A stretch of DNA of 64,000 bases from Hibiscus mutabilis (lineage: Eukaryota > Streptophyta > Magnoliopsida > Malvales > Malvaceae). Position numbers and translations under genes: made by a program. Position 1 is the stretch's first letter; each line of letters opens with the position of its first letter. Of this stretch, positions 44,030 through 55,846 are shown one piece after another. The notes under the pieces were generated by a model. It was given only the letters and a program-made list of their open reading frames with translations, was not told the origin of the DNA and did not search any database. Where the stretch lies: contig CM033732.1 in assembly GCA_019671005.1 (NCBI GenBank), forward strand, positions 9,893,932-9,957,931. Direction: 5' to 3'.

Positions 44030-45600
44030 CTGATGGTACAGCAGTATAGATATCCTGAAGATCTCATTTCTCCGTTGATGGTGCAACAGATCTGAACCTT
44101 TCCCCAAGCAGATCAAATTTCTATTCAGGTCTTGTTTCTCCACCGACAGTGCAGCCATACCTAATTTTCTCGAGTTTTACTTCTTTGTACAATTCAAGAA
44201 AAAAGAAAAATCATCAAAAAAAAGAATTGAAAAAATTATCAAAAAAAGAAGAATTGAAAAACAAAGAAATAAAAAAAAATCATCAAAAGTCGAAAAATGA
44301 AAAAATGGAAAAATCAAAAAAAATTATCATCTTTCATCGCTCGATCAAGTCTCTCCGCTGAAGGAGTGGCTAGGTACAAGCTCTCGTCGCCCTCAGATCC
44401 TGCTCTCCGCTGATGGTGTAGCCGGTTCCAGGTCATCATTATCCGATCTAGTCCTCCTCTGATGGAGTGGCCGGGTCCAAGCTCCCGTCGCCCTCAGATC
44501 CTGCTCTCCGTTGATGGTGTAGCCGGTTCTAGGTCGTCATTGTCCAATCCAGTCCTCCGCTGATGGGGTGGTCGGGTACAAGCTCTCGTCGCCCTCAGAT
44601 CCTGCTCTCCGCTGATGGTGTAGCCGATTCCAGGTCGTCATTGTCCAATCCCGTCCTCCGCTGATGGAGTGGCCGGGTCCAAGCTCTCGTCATCCTCAAA
44701 TCTTGCTCTCCGCTGATGGTGTAGCCGGTTTTAGGTCGTCATTGTCCAATTCAGTCCTCCGCTGATAGAGTGGTCGGGTCCAAGCTCCCGTCGTCCTCAG
44801 ATCCTGCTATCCGTTGATGATGTAGCCGGTTCTAGGTCGTCATTATCCAAACCAGTCCTCCGCGAATGGAGTGGCCGGGTCTAAGCTCCCGTCGTCCTCA
44901 GATCCTACTCTTGGCTGATGGTGTAGCCGGTTCCAGGTCGTCATTATCCAAACCAGCCATCCGCTGATGGAGTGGCCGGGTCCAAGCTCCCGTCGTCCTT
45001 ATATCATGCTCTCAGTTGATGGTGTAGCCGGCTCCAGGTCGTCATTATCCGAACCAGACCTCCGCTGATGGTGTAGCCGGTTTCAGGTCGTCATTACCCG
45101 ATCTAGTTTCTCCGCTGATGAAGTGGCTAGGTATAAGCTATCGTCGTCCTCTGATCCTACTCTCCGCTGATGGTGTAACCGGTTCCAGGTCGTCATTATC
45201 AAATCTTGCTCTCCGCTGATGGAGTTGCTAGGTACAAGCTATCGTCGTCCTCTGATCATGCTCTCCACTGATGTGTAGCTGGTTCCAGGTCGTCATTATC
45301 AAATCTTGCTCTTCGTTGATGGAGTTGCTAGGTCCAAGCTCCCGTCGTCCTCAAATCTTGCTCTCCGCTAATGGTGTAGCCGGTTCCAGGTCGTCATTGT
45401 CCAATCCAGTCCTCCGCTGATGGAGTGGTCGGGTCCAAGCTCCCGTCGCCCTCAGATCCTGCTCTCCGCTGATGGTGTAGCCGGTTCCAGATCGTCATTA
45501 TCCGATCCAGTCCTCCGCTGATGGAGTGGCTAGGTCCCAATTGCTGCTGTCCTACTTATCCGCTGATTGTGTAGTAGGGTTCCAGTTAATGTTTCTGTTT
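44030..45600 (+). repeat. Higher-order tandem array, region 1 (about 102-bp dimer)
   Basis: Two alternating monomers of about 50 and 52 bp: A, CCGCTGATGGTGTAGCCGGT plus TCCAGGTCGTCATTATCC, and B, CCGCTGATGGAGTGGCCGGG plus TCCAAGCTCCCGTCGCCCTC. About 14 A-B pairs. An A-rich spacer (44195-44330) precedes the main part. Not in frame with itself. Confidence 0.85.
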
Positions 45601-45654
45601 CTCCGTTGATAGATCCAACTTTACTGATTTTCAAGTTTTCTTTATTAATGTTGT

Positions 45655-46440
45655 AGCTAGAAAATAAATCAAGAAAAGAAAAAAGAAGAAAAAATCAAAG
45701 AAAAATAGAAAAAAGAAAAAAAAGAAAAAAAAGAAAAAAGAAAAAGAAAAAAGAAAATGAAAATGAAAAATGAAAAATGAAAAAGAAAAATGAAAAAAAT
45801 GAGTTTTCAGCCAAACTCTGATCATGCCTCTTCGTCAGAGTCGTAGCTTGATCACACACAAAAAAACACTCCGATCCAGCCTCTTCGTCGGTGTCGTAGC
45901 TGGATCAAATCTTCAGACCTTGCCTCTTCATCGGTGTTGTAGCTTGGTCAAATTTAACTACTGGTTCTGCATCCTTGTCGGTGTTGTAGCTGAACCAAAT
46001 TCACTAACTTTCGGTCTTTCCTCTTCGTCGGTGTTGTAGCTAGACCAAATTCACTAACTCTTGATCATGCCTCTTCGTCGGTGTTGTAGCTGGATCAACA
46101 TCACAAATTTTAGACCATGCCTCTTCGTCGGTGTTGTAACTTGGTCAAAATTTACTAATTTTTAAAATTTTATCAATGTTGTTTCTTGAAAAAAAAAAGA
46201 AAAAAAGAAGAAAAAAGAAGAAGAAAAAATATGAAAAAAGAAACAAAAAGCGAAAAAAAGCAAAAGAAAAAATAAAAAAGGGGAAAAAGTTGTTAGTTTT
46301 CTGATCTTGCCTCTTCGTCAGAGTTGTAGTTGGATCAGACATCAGAACTTTCACCTATCGGTCTTGCCTCCTCGTTAGTGTTGCAGCTGGATCGAATTTT
46401 GTAGACCCTGTCTCTTCGTCGGTGTTGCAGTTGGGTCGAA
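45655..46440 (+). repeat. Second array and A-rich spacers, region 1
   Basis: A-rich (AAAAAGAAA) spacers at 45660-45800 and 46185-46285 surround about eight units with core CTCTTCGTCGGTGTTGTAGC, the same core and period as the array at 11730. This links the two elements. Confidence 0.8.
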
Positions 46441-46648
46441 CTCTCTTTAGGTATTAGCTTATTATCAATAATGTAGCAAGTGGGACTCGGTTTGGCTTCC
46501 CCAACAAACAACCCCCAATTTTGAAGGTTTTGCTTCCCTAGAGTGACAAGGTAGATCAATCAAGACAAGAAAGAAGACATGCGCCAAAGAGAAAGAATAT
46601 CTACCAAAGAAAGAAGACATGCGTCAAAAGGAAAGAAGTTCAGCCAAA

Positions 46649-47885
46649 GTATTGTTGTAATAATATTATTATTAATATAAAAAATTATAAAAGAAATTAA
46701 AAAAATTAAAAAGGGGAAATTTGTGTGGAGCTAAAGGCTCCACATCCCCTTTAACAACCCCAATTGCCTATATAAAGGCATGGGGATTGAATTGAAAGGC
46801 ATGAATCGGCATATTGGCATGCCCAAATAAGAGAGCTTGGCTCGGGTAGCCAAGGACCGGGCGATATCCTTGGTCCTAACTGGTTTGATCGGGGTCCTAT
46901 TTTGGATCCGATCTAGTTAATTTTTTGGAGAGGTCGTGGTAGATCTCGGTGAGGTCGATCGGGGTTCGTCATTCAACTTCAACTCGTAGTTAGGTATATT
47001 TTCTTTCCTTTTTTATTTATGTTGTAATTTTTATGATTTAATGAAGTAGTAGTTAATTTAAAATTGTGTTTTTAGTTTGTATGTTTATTTATGTTTTAGA
47101 TTAGTATTTATTATGTTTTAAATTTATGTTTTATATTAATATTTTATTTATGTTAGATTTGTTTATGAGTTAGATTAATATTTATGTATGTATGTTTTAG
47201 ATTAGTATTTTATTTATGTTAGATCTGTTTTTATTTATGAGTTAGATTAATATTTATGTATGTATGTTTTAGATTAGTATTTTATTTATGTTAGATTTTT
47301 TTTTTTTATGTGTTAAATTAATAGTTATGTATGTATGTTTTAGATTAGTATTTTATTTATGTTATATTAGTATTTTATTATGTTAGTATTTATTTATATT
47401 TTATCGCAATGTATTTATTTATATTTGCCATGTTTTTTTAAGTTTGCATAACGAACATATATTTTGTCAATGCGGTGCCCTTTTATTCGAGCGTAAACGG
47501 GGCCAGTATCAGGCGTAGTGATAGTGGTTGGGCGTTTACTCTCAAATAACGGGGCCTTTAAAATTTACTACGCACATATAACCAAATTTTAATTTAATTG
47601 TCACTTTAATCCGAAAAGTCTAATATTAATAAAGCGTAAATTATTAAAGTACCAATTTTGGGCGGTGTAGGGGTGCTAATCCTTCCCCATCCGTAAATCG
47701 ACTCCCGAACCCAACATTTTGAAATCTCTGGTTTTTATGGTGTCCGATCCACCTTGAATGGCGGTGGCGACTCCATTTTTAAATAAAACACGGGTTTTAT
47801 AAAAAATCCCATGGAAGACATTATTTTCAAAAACAAAAAAAATAATAAAAAACCACCTTTTTTTTAGCAAGAGGGACATCGCTGT
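46649..47885 (+). repeat. LTR 2 of the composite, 5' end deleted
   Basis: Compared with the 52478-52600 junction, about 116 bp are missing, covering the end of internal region 1, its PPT and the first bases of the LTR. The join is GCCAAA|GTATTG at 46648/46649. The 3' end reads CATCGCTGT instead of CATCGCTACA. Confidence 0.85.
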
Positions 47886-50800
47886 GATGACGACTCCGAT
47901 GGGAAAGATTTTTGTTTTTTCAAACAAAAAGAGAGTCAAGCTTTTTCAAATAATTACCACTTTAGTAATATTAGAAAATTCGGATTAAAGTGATTATTAA
48001 ACAAACATTTGGTTATAATTGCGCGTTTATTTTAACGCATTTTAAAATTTGGCATATAAACCCGTCCTCTTTAAGTGGGGGAAAACGCTAATGCTTTCAT
48101 GAGGATGTTGTTTCTCCGTGTAGGCCTATCAAGTACCTTCGGGGCTCGAGTACCTTATGTTTTCTTAAGGATATCGCTTCCTTCGTGCAAGGCATAATAA
48201 GAATGGGTCCCCCCGAATTGAACCCGGTTGAAAGGAGCCTATAATGGGTGATGAACGGGGCCTTGCTACTCTTAGTAGGGACAACAAGGACAATTTGGGT
48301 ACCTTTTAGCACCAAAACTGCATATAGTGAGCCGTAAGAGCCAACCCTTTAGAGCCATATGAAACTCTGCTCGATTAATGGTCACCTTATTTAGGCTCTG
48401 TGCCTTATTTCTTATTTATATGCAGTTTTTTATATATTACTCTATTTATCATTTGTTTTTTAATCATTTTTTTCATCTTTATTTTATTCTTTTTCACATC
48501 GATTTCATCTGCATCGTTGCACAACATCATCATAATCTTAATTTTGCATTGCATTCACATAAATCATTTTGCATTTAAGACACATTTTGCATATAGATGC
48601 ATCAATTTTAAAATCGATCATCGGGATGTCTCGCGTCATTAATAACAGAGAAAACAAAGCCGGCCAATTCAGCACCATTACCAAACCTCCACAAGAACTC
48701 AGTCTGGGGGCACCTATAGACAATTGCCAAATTCCAACACTCACCATTCACTCTCCATCACCAAAATTAACCCACCACCTTTCATCCTTCAGAAATCATT
48801 CACACTCACCATTTCCAACCGAAAACATAATAAATTTTTTCCATCCCCAGTACCATTGCTACCCATCGACCAAAATACTCGAACAGAGAACCCCTCATTT
48901 CACGGCCTGAACCCTTATGTTTGAGTCCTTTTGAACTCTCGATTTACCATCACCCGAAAACCAAGCCCTTCAACTATACCATTCTACCCAAAGCCATTCA
49001 AAAAAACTGAAAGCCGAGCAAACCTTTGCTACTCTTCTTTTGGAATCATACCTCCACATCTTTTACAAACATTATGCCTCTAACAAGGTCCCAGTCCGGG
49101 GGCATTCTTTGCCAAGGTCCAAATTCATTACCGAAAGTCAAACTCTTGCATCCTTGACCACAGTCTGCAAAATTGCACTTAATCCAAAATAATATTAATA
49201 ATGAGCTGCCATGAACCAACACACAATTTATGAACCCAACTTAGGGGGCAATAGAATCCGCATTCAAAGTGTCAAATTCAAGAGCAGTTTCAGACGACAA
49301 CATAGAACGAACAAAATGTTGAGGCATGCACCCTGATGAAAGATTCAAAGAAAGGTAATCGAACCCAAGAAAAGGTTGGGGCATTGTCATATGCAAAAGA
49401 CCAAGATCTTGACAAGACCAGTGAGGAGTCAAGGACATCCCATTGAGGGCCAGAAAAATCATATCACATTCATTCATTTAGTTGCATTCATCATTTTTGC
49501 ATACGTCATACATCTATGTTCAGTGCATACACCGAAGTCACCGTGCATTTAGGCATAAAATTCATACATTTTTGCTTACAAAAAGGTTCAAAAAGAGACC
49601 GAACATCCTCAGCCGTGGGGGCAACAACACGACAGCCAACCTTAGTCTTAGAGGAGGCCAAACACAAAGAGGATGCTGAAACATCAATAAAAGGTAACAG
49701 TGGCAAATTTTGTGAACATTTACTGATTAATGTTTTTTTTTCATTTTTTAGGTCACACCTCTCCGCCAGTAGAGCAGCAGAAGTAGCATTTGTCAGATCT
49801 TGCCTTCGTCATTGTTGATAGGACAACATTTCCAGATTCTGCTTTACCGCTGATGGTACAGCAGTATAGATATCCTGAAGATCTCATTTCTCCGTTGATG
49901 GTGCAACAGATCTGAACCTTTCCCCAAGCAGATCAAATTTCTATTCAGTCTTGTTTCTCCACCGAAACGGTGCATATACCTAATTTTTTTCTCGAGTTTT
50001 ACTTCTTTGTACAATTCAAGAAAAAGAAAAATCATCAAAAAAAAAAATTGAAAAAATATCAAAAAAAAGAAGAAAAAAACAAAAAAATAAAAAAAAATCA
50101 AAAAAAGTAAAAATGAAAAAAAATGGAAAAATCAAAAAAAAATTTATCATCTTTCATCGCCGATCAAGTCTCTCCGCCAAGGAGTGGCTAGGTACAAGCT
50201 CTCGCGCCCTCGGATCATGCTCTCTCGCTGATGGTGTAGCCGGTTCAGTCATCATTATCCGATCTAGTCCTCCTCCCGATGGAGTGGCGGTCCAAGCTCC
50301 CGTCGCCCTCGGATCCTACTCTCCGTTGATGGTGTAGCCGGTTCTAGGTCGTCATTGTCCAATCCATCCTCCGCTGATGGGGTGGTCGGGTCAAGCTCTC
50401 GCCGCCCTCGGATCCTGCTCTCCGCTGATGGTGTGTAGCCGATTCAAGGTCGTCATTGTCCAATCCCGTCCTCCGCTGATGGAGTGGCTGGGTCCAAGCT
50501 CTCGCCATCCTCAAATCTTGCTCTCCGCTGATGGTGTAGCCGGTTTTAGGTCGTCATTGTCCAATCCGGTCCTCCGCCGATGAGTGGTCGGGTCCAAGCT
50601 CCCGCCGCCCTCGAATCATGCTATCCGCGATGATGTAGCCGGTTCTAGGTCGTCATTATCCAAACCAGTCCTCCCGCGAATGGAGTGGCCAAGTCTAAGC
50701 TCCGTCGTCCTTGGATCCTACTCTTGGCTGATGGTGTAGCCGGTTCCAGTGTCGTCATTATCCAAACCAGCCATCCGTGATGGAGTGGCGGGTCCAAGCT

Positions 50801-51540
50801 CCGCCGTCCTTATATCATGCTCTCCGCTGATGGTGTAGCCGGCTCCAGTCGTTTATTATCCAAACCGTCCTCCTCCGATGATGGTGGGTCCAAGCTTTCA
50901 GTCGTCATTACCCGATCTAGTTTCTCCGGTCGATTATCCAAACTAGTCATCCTAGGTATAAGCTCCAAGCGCTCGCGTCCTCGATCCTACTCTCCGCTGA
51001 TGGTGTAACCGGTTCCAGGTCGTCATTATCAAATCTTGCTCTCCGCTGATGGAGTTGCTAGGTACAAGCTATCGTCGTCCTCTGATCATGCTCTCCACTG
51101 ATGTGTAGCTGGTTCCAGGTCGTCATTATCAAATCTTGCTCTTCGTTGATGGAGTTGCTAGGTCCAAGCTCCCGTCGTCCTCAAATCTTGCTCTCCGCTA
51201 ATGGTGTAGCCGGTTCCAGGTCGTCATTGTCCAATCCAGTCCTCCGCTGATGGAGTGGTCGGGTCCAAGCTCCCGTCGCCCTCAGATCCTGCTCTCCGCT
51301 GATGGTGTAGCCGGTTCCAGATCGTCATTATCCGATCCAGTCCTCCGCTGATGGAGTGGCTAGGTCCCAATTGCTGCTGTCCTACTTATCCGCTGATTGT
51401 GTAGTAGGGTTCCAGTTAATGTTTCTGTTTCTCCGTTGATAGATCCAACTTTACTGATTTTCAAGTTTTCTTTATTAATGTTGTAGCTAGAAAATAAATC
51501 AAGAAAAGAAAAAGAAGAAAAAAAAATCAAAGAAAAATAG

Positions 51541-51582
<42 letters not shown>

Positions 51583-52502
51583 AAATGAAAATGAAAAATG
51601 AAAAATGAAAAAGAAAAATGAAAAAAATGAGTTTTCAGCCCAAACTCTGATCATGCCTCTTCGTCAGAGTCGTAGCTTGATCACACACAAAAAAACACTC
51701 CGATCCAGCCTCTTCGTCGGTGTCGTAGCTGGATCAAATCTTCAGACCTTGCCTCTTCATCGGTGTTGTAGCTTGGTCAAATTTAACTACTGGTTCTGCA
51801 TCCTTGTCGGTGTTGTAGCTGAACCAAATTCACTAACTTTCGGTCTTTCCTCTTCGTCGGTGTTGTAGCTAGACCAAATTCACTAACTCTTGATCATGCC
51901 TCTTCGTCGGTGTTGTAGCTGGATCAACATCACAAATTTTAGACCATGCCTCTTCGTCGGTGTTGTAACTTGGTCAAAATTTACTAATTTTTAAAATTTT
52001 ATCAATGTTGTTTCTTGAAAAAAAAAAGAAAAAAAGAAGAAAAAAGAAGAAGAAAAAATATGAAAAAAGAAACAAAAGCAGAAAAAAAAGCAAAAGAAAA
52101 AATAAAAAAGGGGAAAAAGTTGTTAGTTTTCTGATCTTGCCTCTTCGTCAGAGTTGTAGTTGGATCAGACATCAGAACTTTCACCTATCGGTCTTGCCTC
52201 CTCGTTAGTGTTGCAGCTGGATCGAATTTTGTAGACCCTGTCTCTTCGTCGGTGTTGCAGTTGGGTCGAACTCTCTTTAGGTATTAGCTTATTATCAATA
52301 ATGTAGCAAGTGGGACTCGGTTTGGCTTCCCCAACAAACAACCCCCAATTTTGAAGGTTTTGCTTCCCTAGAGTGACAAGGTAGATCAATCAAGACAAGA
52401 AAGAAGACATGCGCCAAAGAGAAAGAATATCTACCAAAGAAAGAAGACATGCGTCAAAAGGAAAGAAGTTCAGCCAAATAAGACAAAAATGACTACTTTT
52501 GA

Positions 52503-52540
52503 TCTTTGCTTTGTTCTCGTTTCACAAGAACAAGCAAAGA
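52503..52540 (+). other. Hairpin abutting the PPT
   Basis: TCTTTGCTTTGTTCT pairs with AGAACAAGCAAAGA (one bulge). The counterpart at 13130-13165 has a different sequence in the upper stem but the same lower stem and position. Confidence 0.6.
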
Positions 52541-52548
52541 GGGGCAAC
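52536..52548 (+). other. Polypurine tract of the composite
   Basis: AAAGAGGGGCAAC directly before TGTAATCACTC. The PPT of region 1 is deleted. Confidence 0.8.
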
Positions 52549-53824
52549 TGTAATCACTCATTTTTTCCGGGTTTTTAGTATTTTAGTATTGTTGTAATAA
52601 TATTATTATTAATATAAAAAATTATAAAAGAAATTAAAAAAATTAAAAAGGGGAAAATTTGTGTGGAGCTAAAGGCTCCACATCCCCCTTTAACAACCCC
52701 AATTGCCTATATAAAGGCATGAGGGGGGAATTGAAAGGCATGAATCGGCATATTGGCATGCCCAAATAAGAGAGCTTGGCTCTCGGGTAGCCAAGGACCG
52801 GGGCAGTGTCCTTGGTCCTAACCGGTTCGATCGGGGTCCTATTTTGGATCCGATCTAGTTAATTTTTTGGAGAGGTCGTGGTAGATCTCGGTGGGGTCCA
52901 GTCGGGGTTCATCATTCGAACTCGTAGTTAGGTATATTTTCTTTCCTTTTTTATTTATGTTGTAATTTTTATGATTTAATGAAGTAGTAGTTAATTTAAA
53001 ATTGTGTTTTTAGTTTGTATGTTTATTTATGTTTTAGATTAGTATTTATTATGTTTTAAATTTATGTTTTATATTAATATTTTATTTATGTTAGATTTGT
53101 TTATGAGTTAGATTAATATTTATGTATGTATGTTTTAGATTAGTATTTTATTTATGTTAGATCTGTTTTTATTTATGAGTTAGATTAATATTTATGTATG
53201 TATGTTTTAGATTAGTATTTTATTTATGTTAGATTTGTTTTTATTTATGTGTTAAATTAATAGTTATGTATGTATGTTTTAGATTATTATTTTATTTATG
53301 TTATATTAGTATTTTATTATGTTAGTATTTATTTATATTTTTATCGCAATGTATTTATTTATATTTGCCATGTTTTTTTAAGTTTGCGTAACGAACATAT
53401 ATTTTGTCAATGCGGTGCCCTTTTATTCGAGCGTAAACAGGGCCAGTATCAGGCGTAGTGATAGTGGTTGGGCGTTTACTCTCGAATAACGGGGCCTTTA
53501 AAATTTACTCGCATATAACTGATTTTAATTTAATTGTCACTTTAATCCGGAAAGTCTAATATTAATAAAGCGGTAATTATTAAAGTACCAATTTTGGGCG
53601 GTGTAGGGGTGCTAATCCTTCCCCATCCGTAACCGACTCCCGAACCCAACATTTTAAAATCTCTGGTTTTTACGGTGTCCGATCCACCTTGAGTGGCCGG
53701 TGGCGACTCCATTTTTAAATAAAACACGGGTTTTATAAAAATCTCATGGAAGACATTATTTTCAAAAGTAAAACAAAAATAATAAAAAATACCACCTTTT
53801 TTAAGCGAGAGGGACATCGCTACA
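52549..53824 (+). repeat. LTR 3 of the composite (1276 bp)
   Basis: Full length, ends CATCGCTACA, then the ACAAG duplication. Very close to LTR 1. Confidence 0.88.
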
Positions 53825-53829
53825 ACAAG

Positions 53830-54151
53830 ATAGAGAAAAAACGTGCTACAAGGCAAATGTAATGGGCTATGTATTGTAGGACCCTATGTATAATTATAAC
53901 TCTTATTTTGTCCTGTGTACAATTGTAACTCTTATTTTGTACTAAGTGTGTAAGTCGAATGTTTTTAATATTTGTATTTTTGAAGCTCCACTTATACTAT
54001 TTTGAAATACTTTGGATTTCTATCTATTTCTTAAATGAATGGACTTATGATTTATTGGACTTGTTATAATTTGGGCTTTGAAAACTAAAAATTTTATAGT
54101 TATGGTTTTGGGCTTAGGGTCCAAATGTGACATCCGGGTTGGGGTGTTATA
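53830..54151 (+). mobile_element. Gypsy LTR 3' end
   Basis: GGGCTTAGGGTCCAAATGTGAC and GGGTGTTATA match the ends at 549 and 13958. It probably continues the sequence left of 40782, where GTGCCATAAGGCAGAAG-like short repeats also occur, so the solo LTR and the composite are both nested in this Gypsy LTR. Confidence 0.65.
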
Positions 54152-54254
54152 TTTAAAGACTAAATCGAATAAAAATAAAACCATATGAAAACATGTTAAT
54201 CTCAATTAAAGTTTTACATATATATTATTTATGTTAAAATATTACTATATCTCA

Positions 54255-54313
54255 CGTTTGTCTAGTGGTTTATTCTGTCTTTTGTTACCTAGAACCTTGG
54301 TTTAAAACCCCTT
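54255..54313 (+). repeat. tRNA-like module
   Basis: TTTGTCTAGTGGTTTATTCTG, then CCTTGGTTTAAAACCCC. It sits near the right end of a presumed MULE arm ending with GGTAAATTACCC (about 54512-54523). Confidence 0.45.
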
Positions 54314-54530
54314 ACGCGTAAAGCTCAAGATTTAATGGAGTGGTCATTTTGGCTCTGCATCCCCATCAACCATTGTTAATCAAGTTATCGTGAAGTTAAG
54401 GATTTAACGGTGGATTGGTATAAACAAGTGAAAATAAAAATTTAGTGTTAAAATTTGACCAATTAAAAGTTCAATGGTAAAACGAGTTAAGGACGATAGT
54501 TTGATGGTATCGGTAAATTACCCTTTAATA

Positions 54531-54908
54531 AAGGCTTAAATGAAAAAGCAACACCTAAACTATATCTTTTGTTTGTTTTTAGCTCTTAAATTATTCTTTG
54601 GTCAAAATAAGCACCTAAACTATCATTTTTGGTCACTTTAAGTCTGATAGTTATTTAAGTCACAAGAAAATTATTTCGACTAATAAGATGTTGACACATC
54701 ACAAAGATTTTTTGACCAATAGATAGTTTAGGGACTAAAAGAAGAAAAATGACATAGTTTAGGTACTTATTTTGACCAAAAAATAGTTTAGGGACTTAAA
54801 GTGACAAAAAAATAATAGTTTATGGGCTTATTTTGACCAAAGAATAATTTAAGGGCTAAAAGCAAACAAAAAACATAGTTTAAGGGCTGATTTTTTTATT
54901 TAAGCCTT
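54531..54908. mobile_element. Foldback MITE, AAGGCTTAAAT family
   Basis: The left AAGGCTTAAATGAAAAAG...CTTAAATTATTCTTTGGTC and the inverted right AAGGCTTAAATAAAAAAAT...CTTAAATTATTCTTTGGTC pair over about 130 bp, each arm holding tandem CCTAAACTAT units. No gene. Confidence 0.7.
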
Positions 54909-54921
54909 TAAACAAAAACCT

Positions 54922-55846
54922 TTTTTTTCTAATACTAAAGATAAGAGAGTAATTATGTAGTCATACGAGCCTCATCAGAAACTATAAGAGCAATATCCGG
55001 TGGTGGCTCCAAAAAGGTAGTCTCCCCAATTGATAACCCTCGCAAAAAAGCCGTCAATCTATCAGCCACAACGTTCATGTCGAGCTTAATGTGTCGGGTT
55101 TTTATAGTCCAATCCTGAGCAAATAAAGCGAGAATCGAGTCCACCAAAGTTGATCCAACCATACTAGAATTATTCTCTTTGAAGAATTTTCGTAACTTCC
55201 AAACTGTCCATCCCAAGCATCACTGGCACCACGACATAGGCGTAGGACATGATCTGTATCCTCACCTTTCCGACAGCAGATTTGGCATGAATCGGACGTC
55301 GTCATATGTCGTCCAACACGGTCCACATTAGTTAATAGACTATTTCGTATGGCAAGCCACAAGAAAAGGCGGATGCGTTGTAGAACCTCCACCTTCCAAA
55401 TGGATTTTCAGTTAGTCTCAACAATCACATGCTCATCTCCTTGAAGAAAATGATATGCATATCTCAAAGATAAATCTTGCTTACCTTCCCAGCGGCACCC
55501 CGCAACATCATCACCAGACAGGACATTGCCCCCCCTTTTCTTCACCGTTGTTGCAATTGATATTGGTTCAGGAGGCACATCGGTACATAGTGGCTCATTC
55601 TTGTCTAACCAAACGTCATACCAAAAATTAGTATTTCTTCCACTTCGAATATTCCAACATATGCTTTGTCGAACATCTTCCCAACAATGAACCAAACCCC
55701 TCCACAACCTCGAACAATTATGGAGCCGTAAAGATATTGAGATTGTATCGCCCCATTTATACTTGGCTTTAAGAACACGGACCCAAACCTTGTCAACATC
55801 GGAAACCAATTGAAAGTCAATCTTTAACATGAAAGCTCTTTTTTTA
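54922..55846 (-). pseudogene. LINE 3' fragment (zf-RVT and RNase H end)
   Basis: Minus-strand order: 55408-55830 holds FQLVSDVDKVWVRVLKAKY and SGRNTNFWYDVWL; 55102-55392 holds RIRLFLWLAIRNSLLTN and CQICCRKGEDTDHVLRLC, the zinc-binding motif; 54953-55130 holds the end of RNase H, with MNVVADRLTAFLRG. A stop separates the first two and a frameshift the last. The start of RNase H is missing, so there is an internal deletion. A short A run (54922-54929 on the complement) may be the tail. Confidence 0.88.

Larger units (their letters stand above)
47886..52548 (+). mobile_element. Internal region 2 of the composite
   Basis: Collinear with 42065-46648. From 47886 to about 50985 it differs from region 1 by many substitutions and one-base indels, densest at 50160-50985. 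From about 50985 to 52478 it is nearly identical. Array HOR at 49850-51430, second array at 51485-52270, with a pure run of about 39 A at 51541-51580 where region 1 has an interrupted A/G tract. Confidence 0.85.
40787..53824 (+). mobile_element. Composite non-autonomous LTR element: LTR-internal-LTR-internal-LTR (13.0 kb)
   Basis: Three direct LTRs (40787-42064, 46649-47885 truncated, 52549-53824) and two collinear internal regions offset by 5.82-5.83 kb. The outer flanks are a perfect target duplication ACAAG (40782-40786 and 53825-53829), so the outer LTRs belong to one insertion. Primer sites and PPT are of the same type as in the element at 9102. I see no gag, protease, RT, RNase H or integrase motif in either internal region. 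Unequal recombination between two copies, or between LTRs of sister elements, is the simplest origin. Confidence 0.85.

Noticed and set aside
44149..44361. Lys-rich frames in the A-rich spacers (also 45631-45825, 52005-52208)
   Set aside because: Translations of poly-A/G low complexity; frame not kept between copies.
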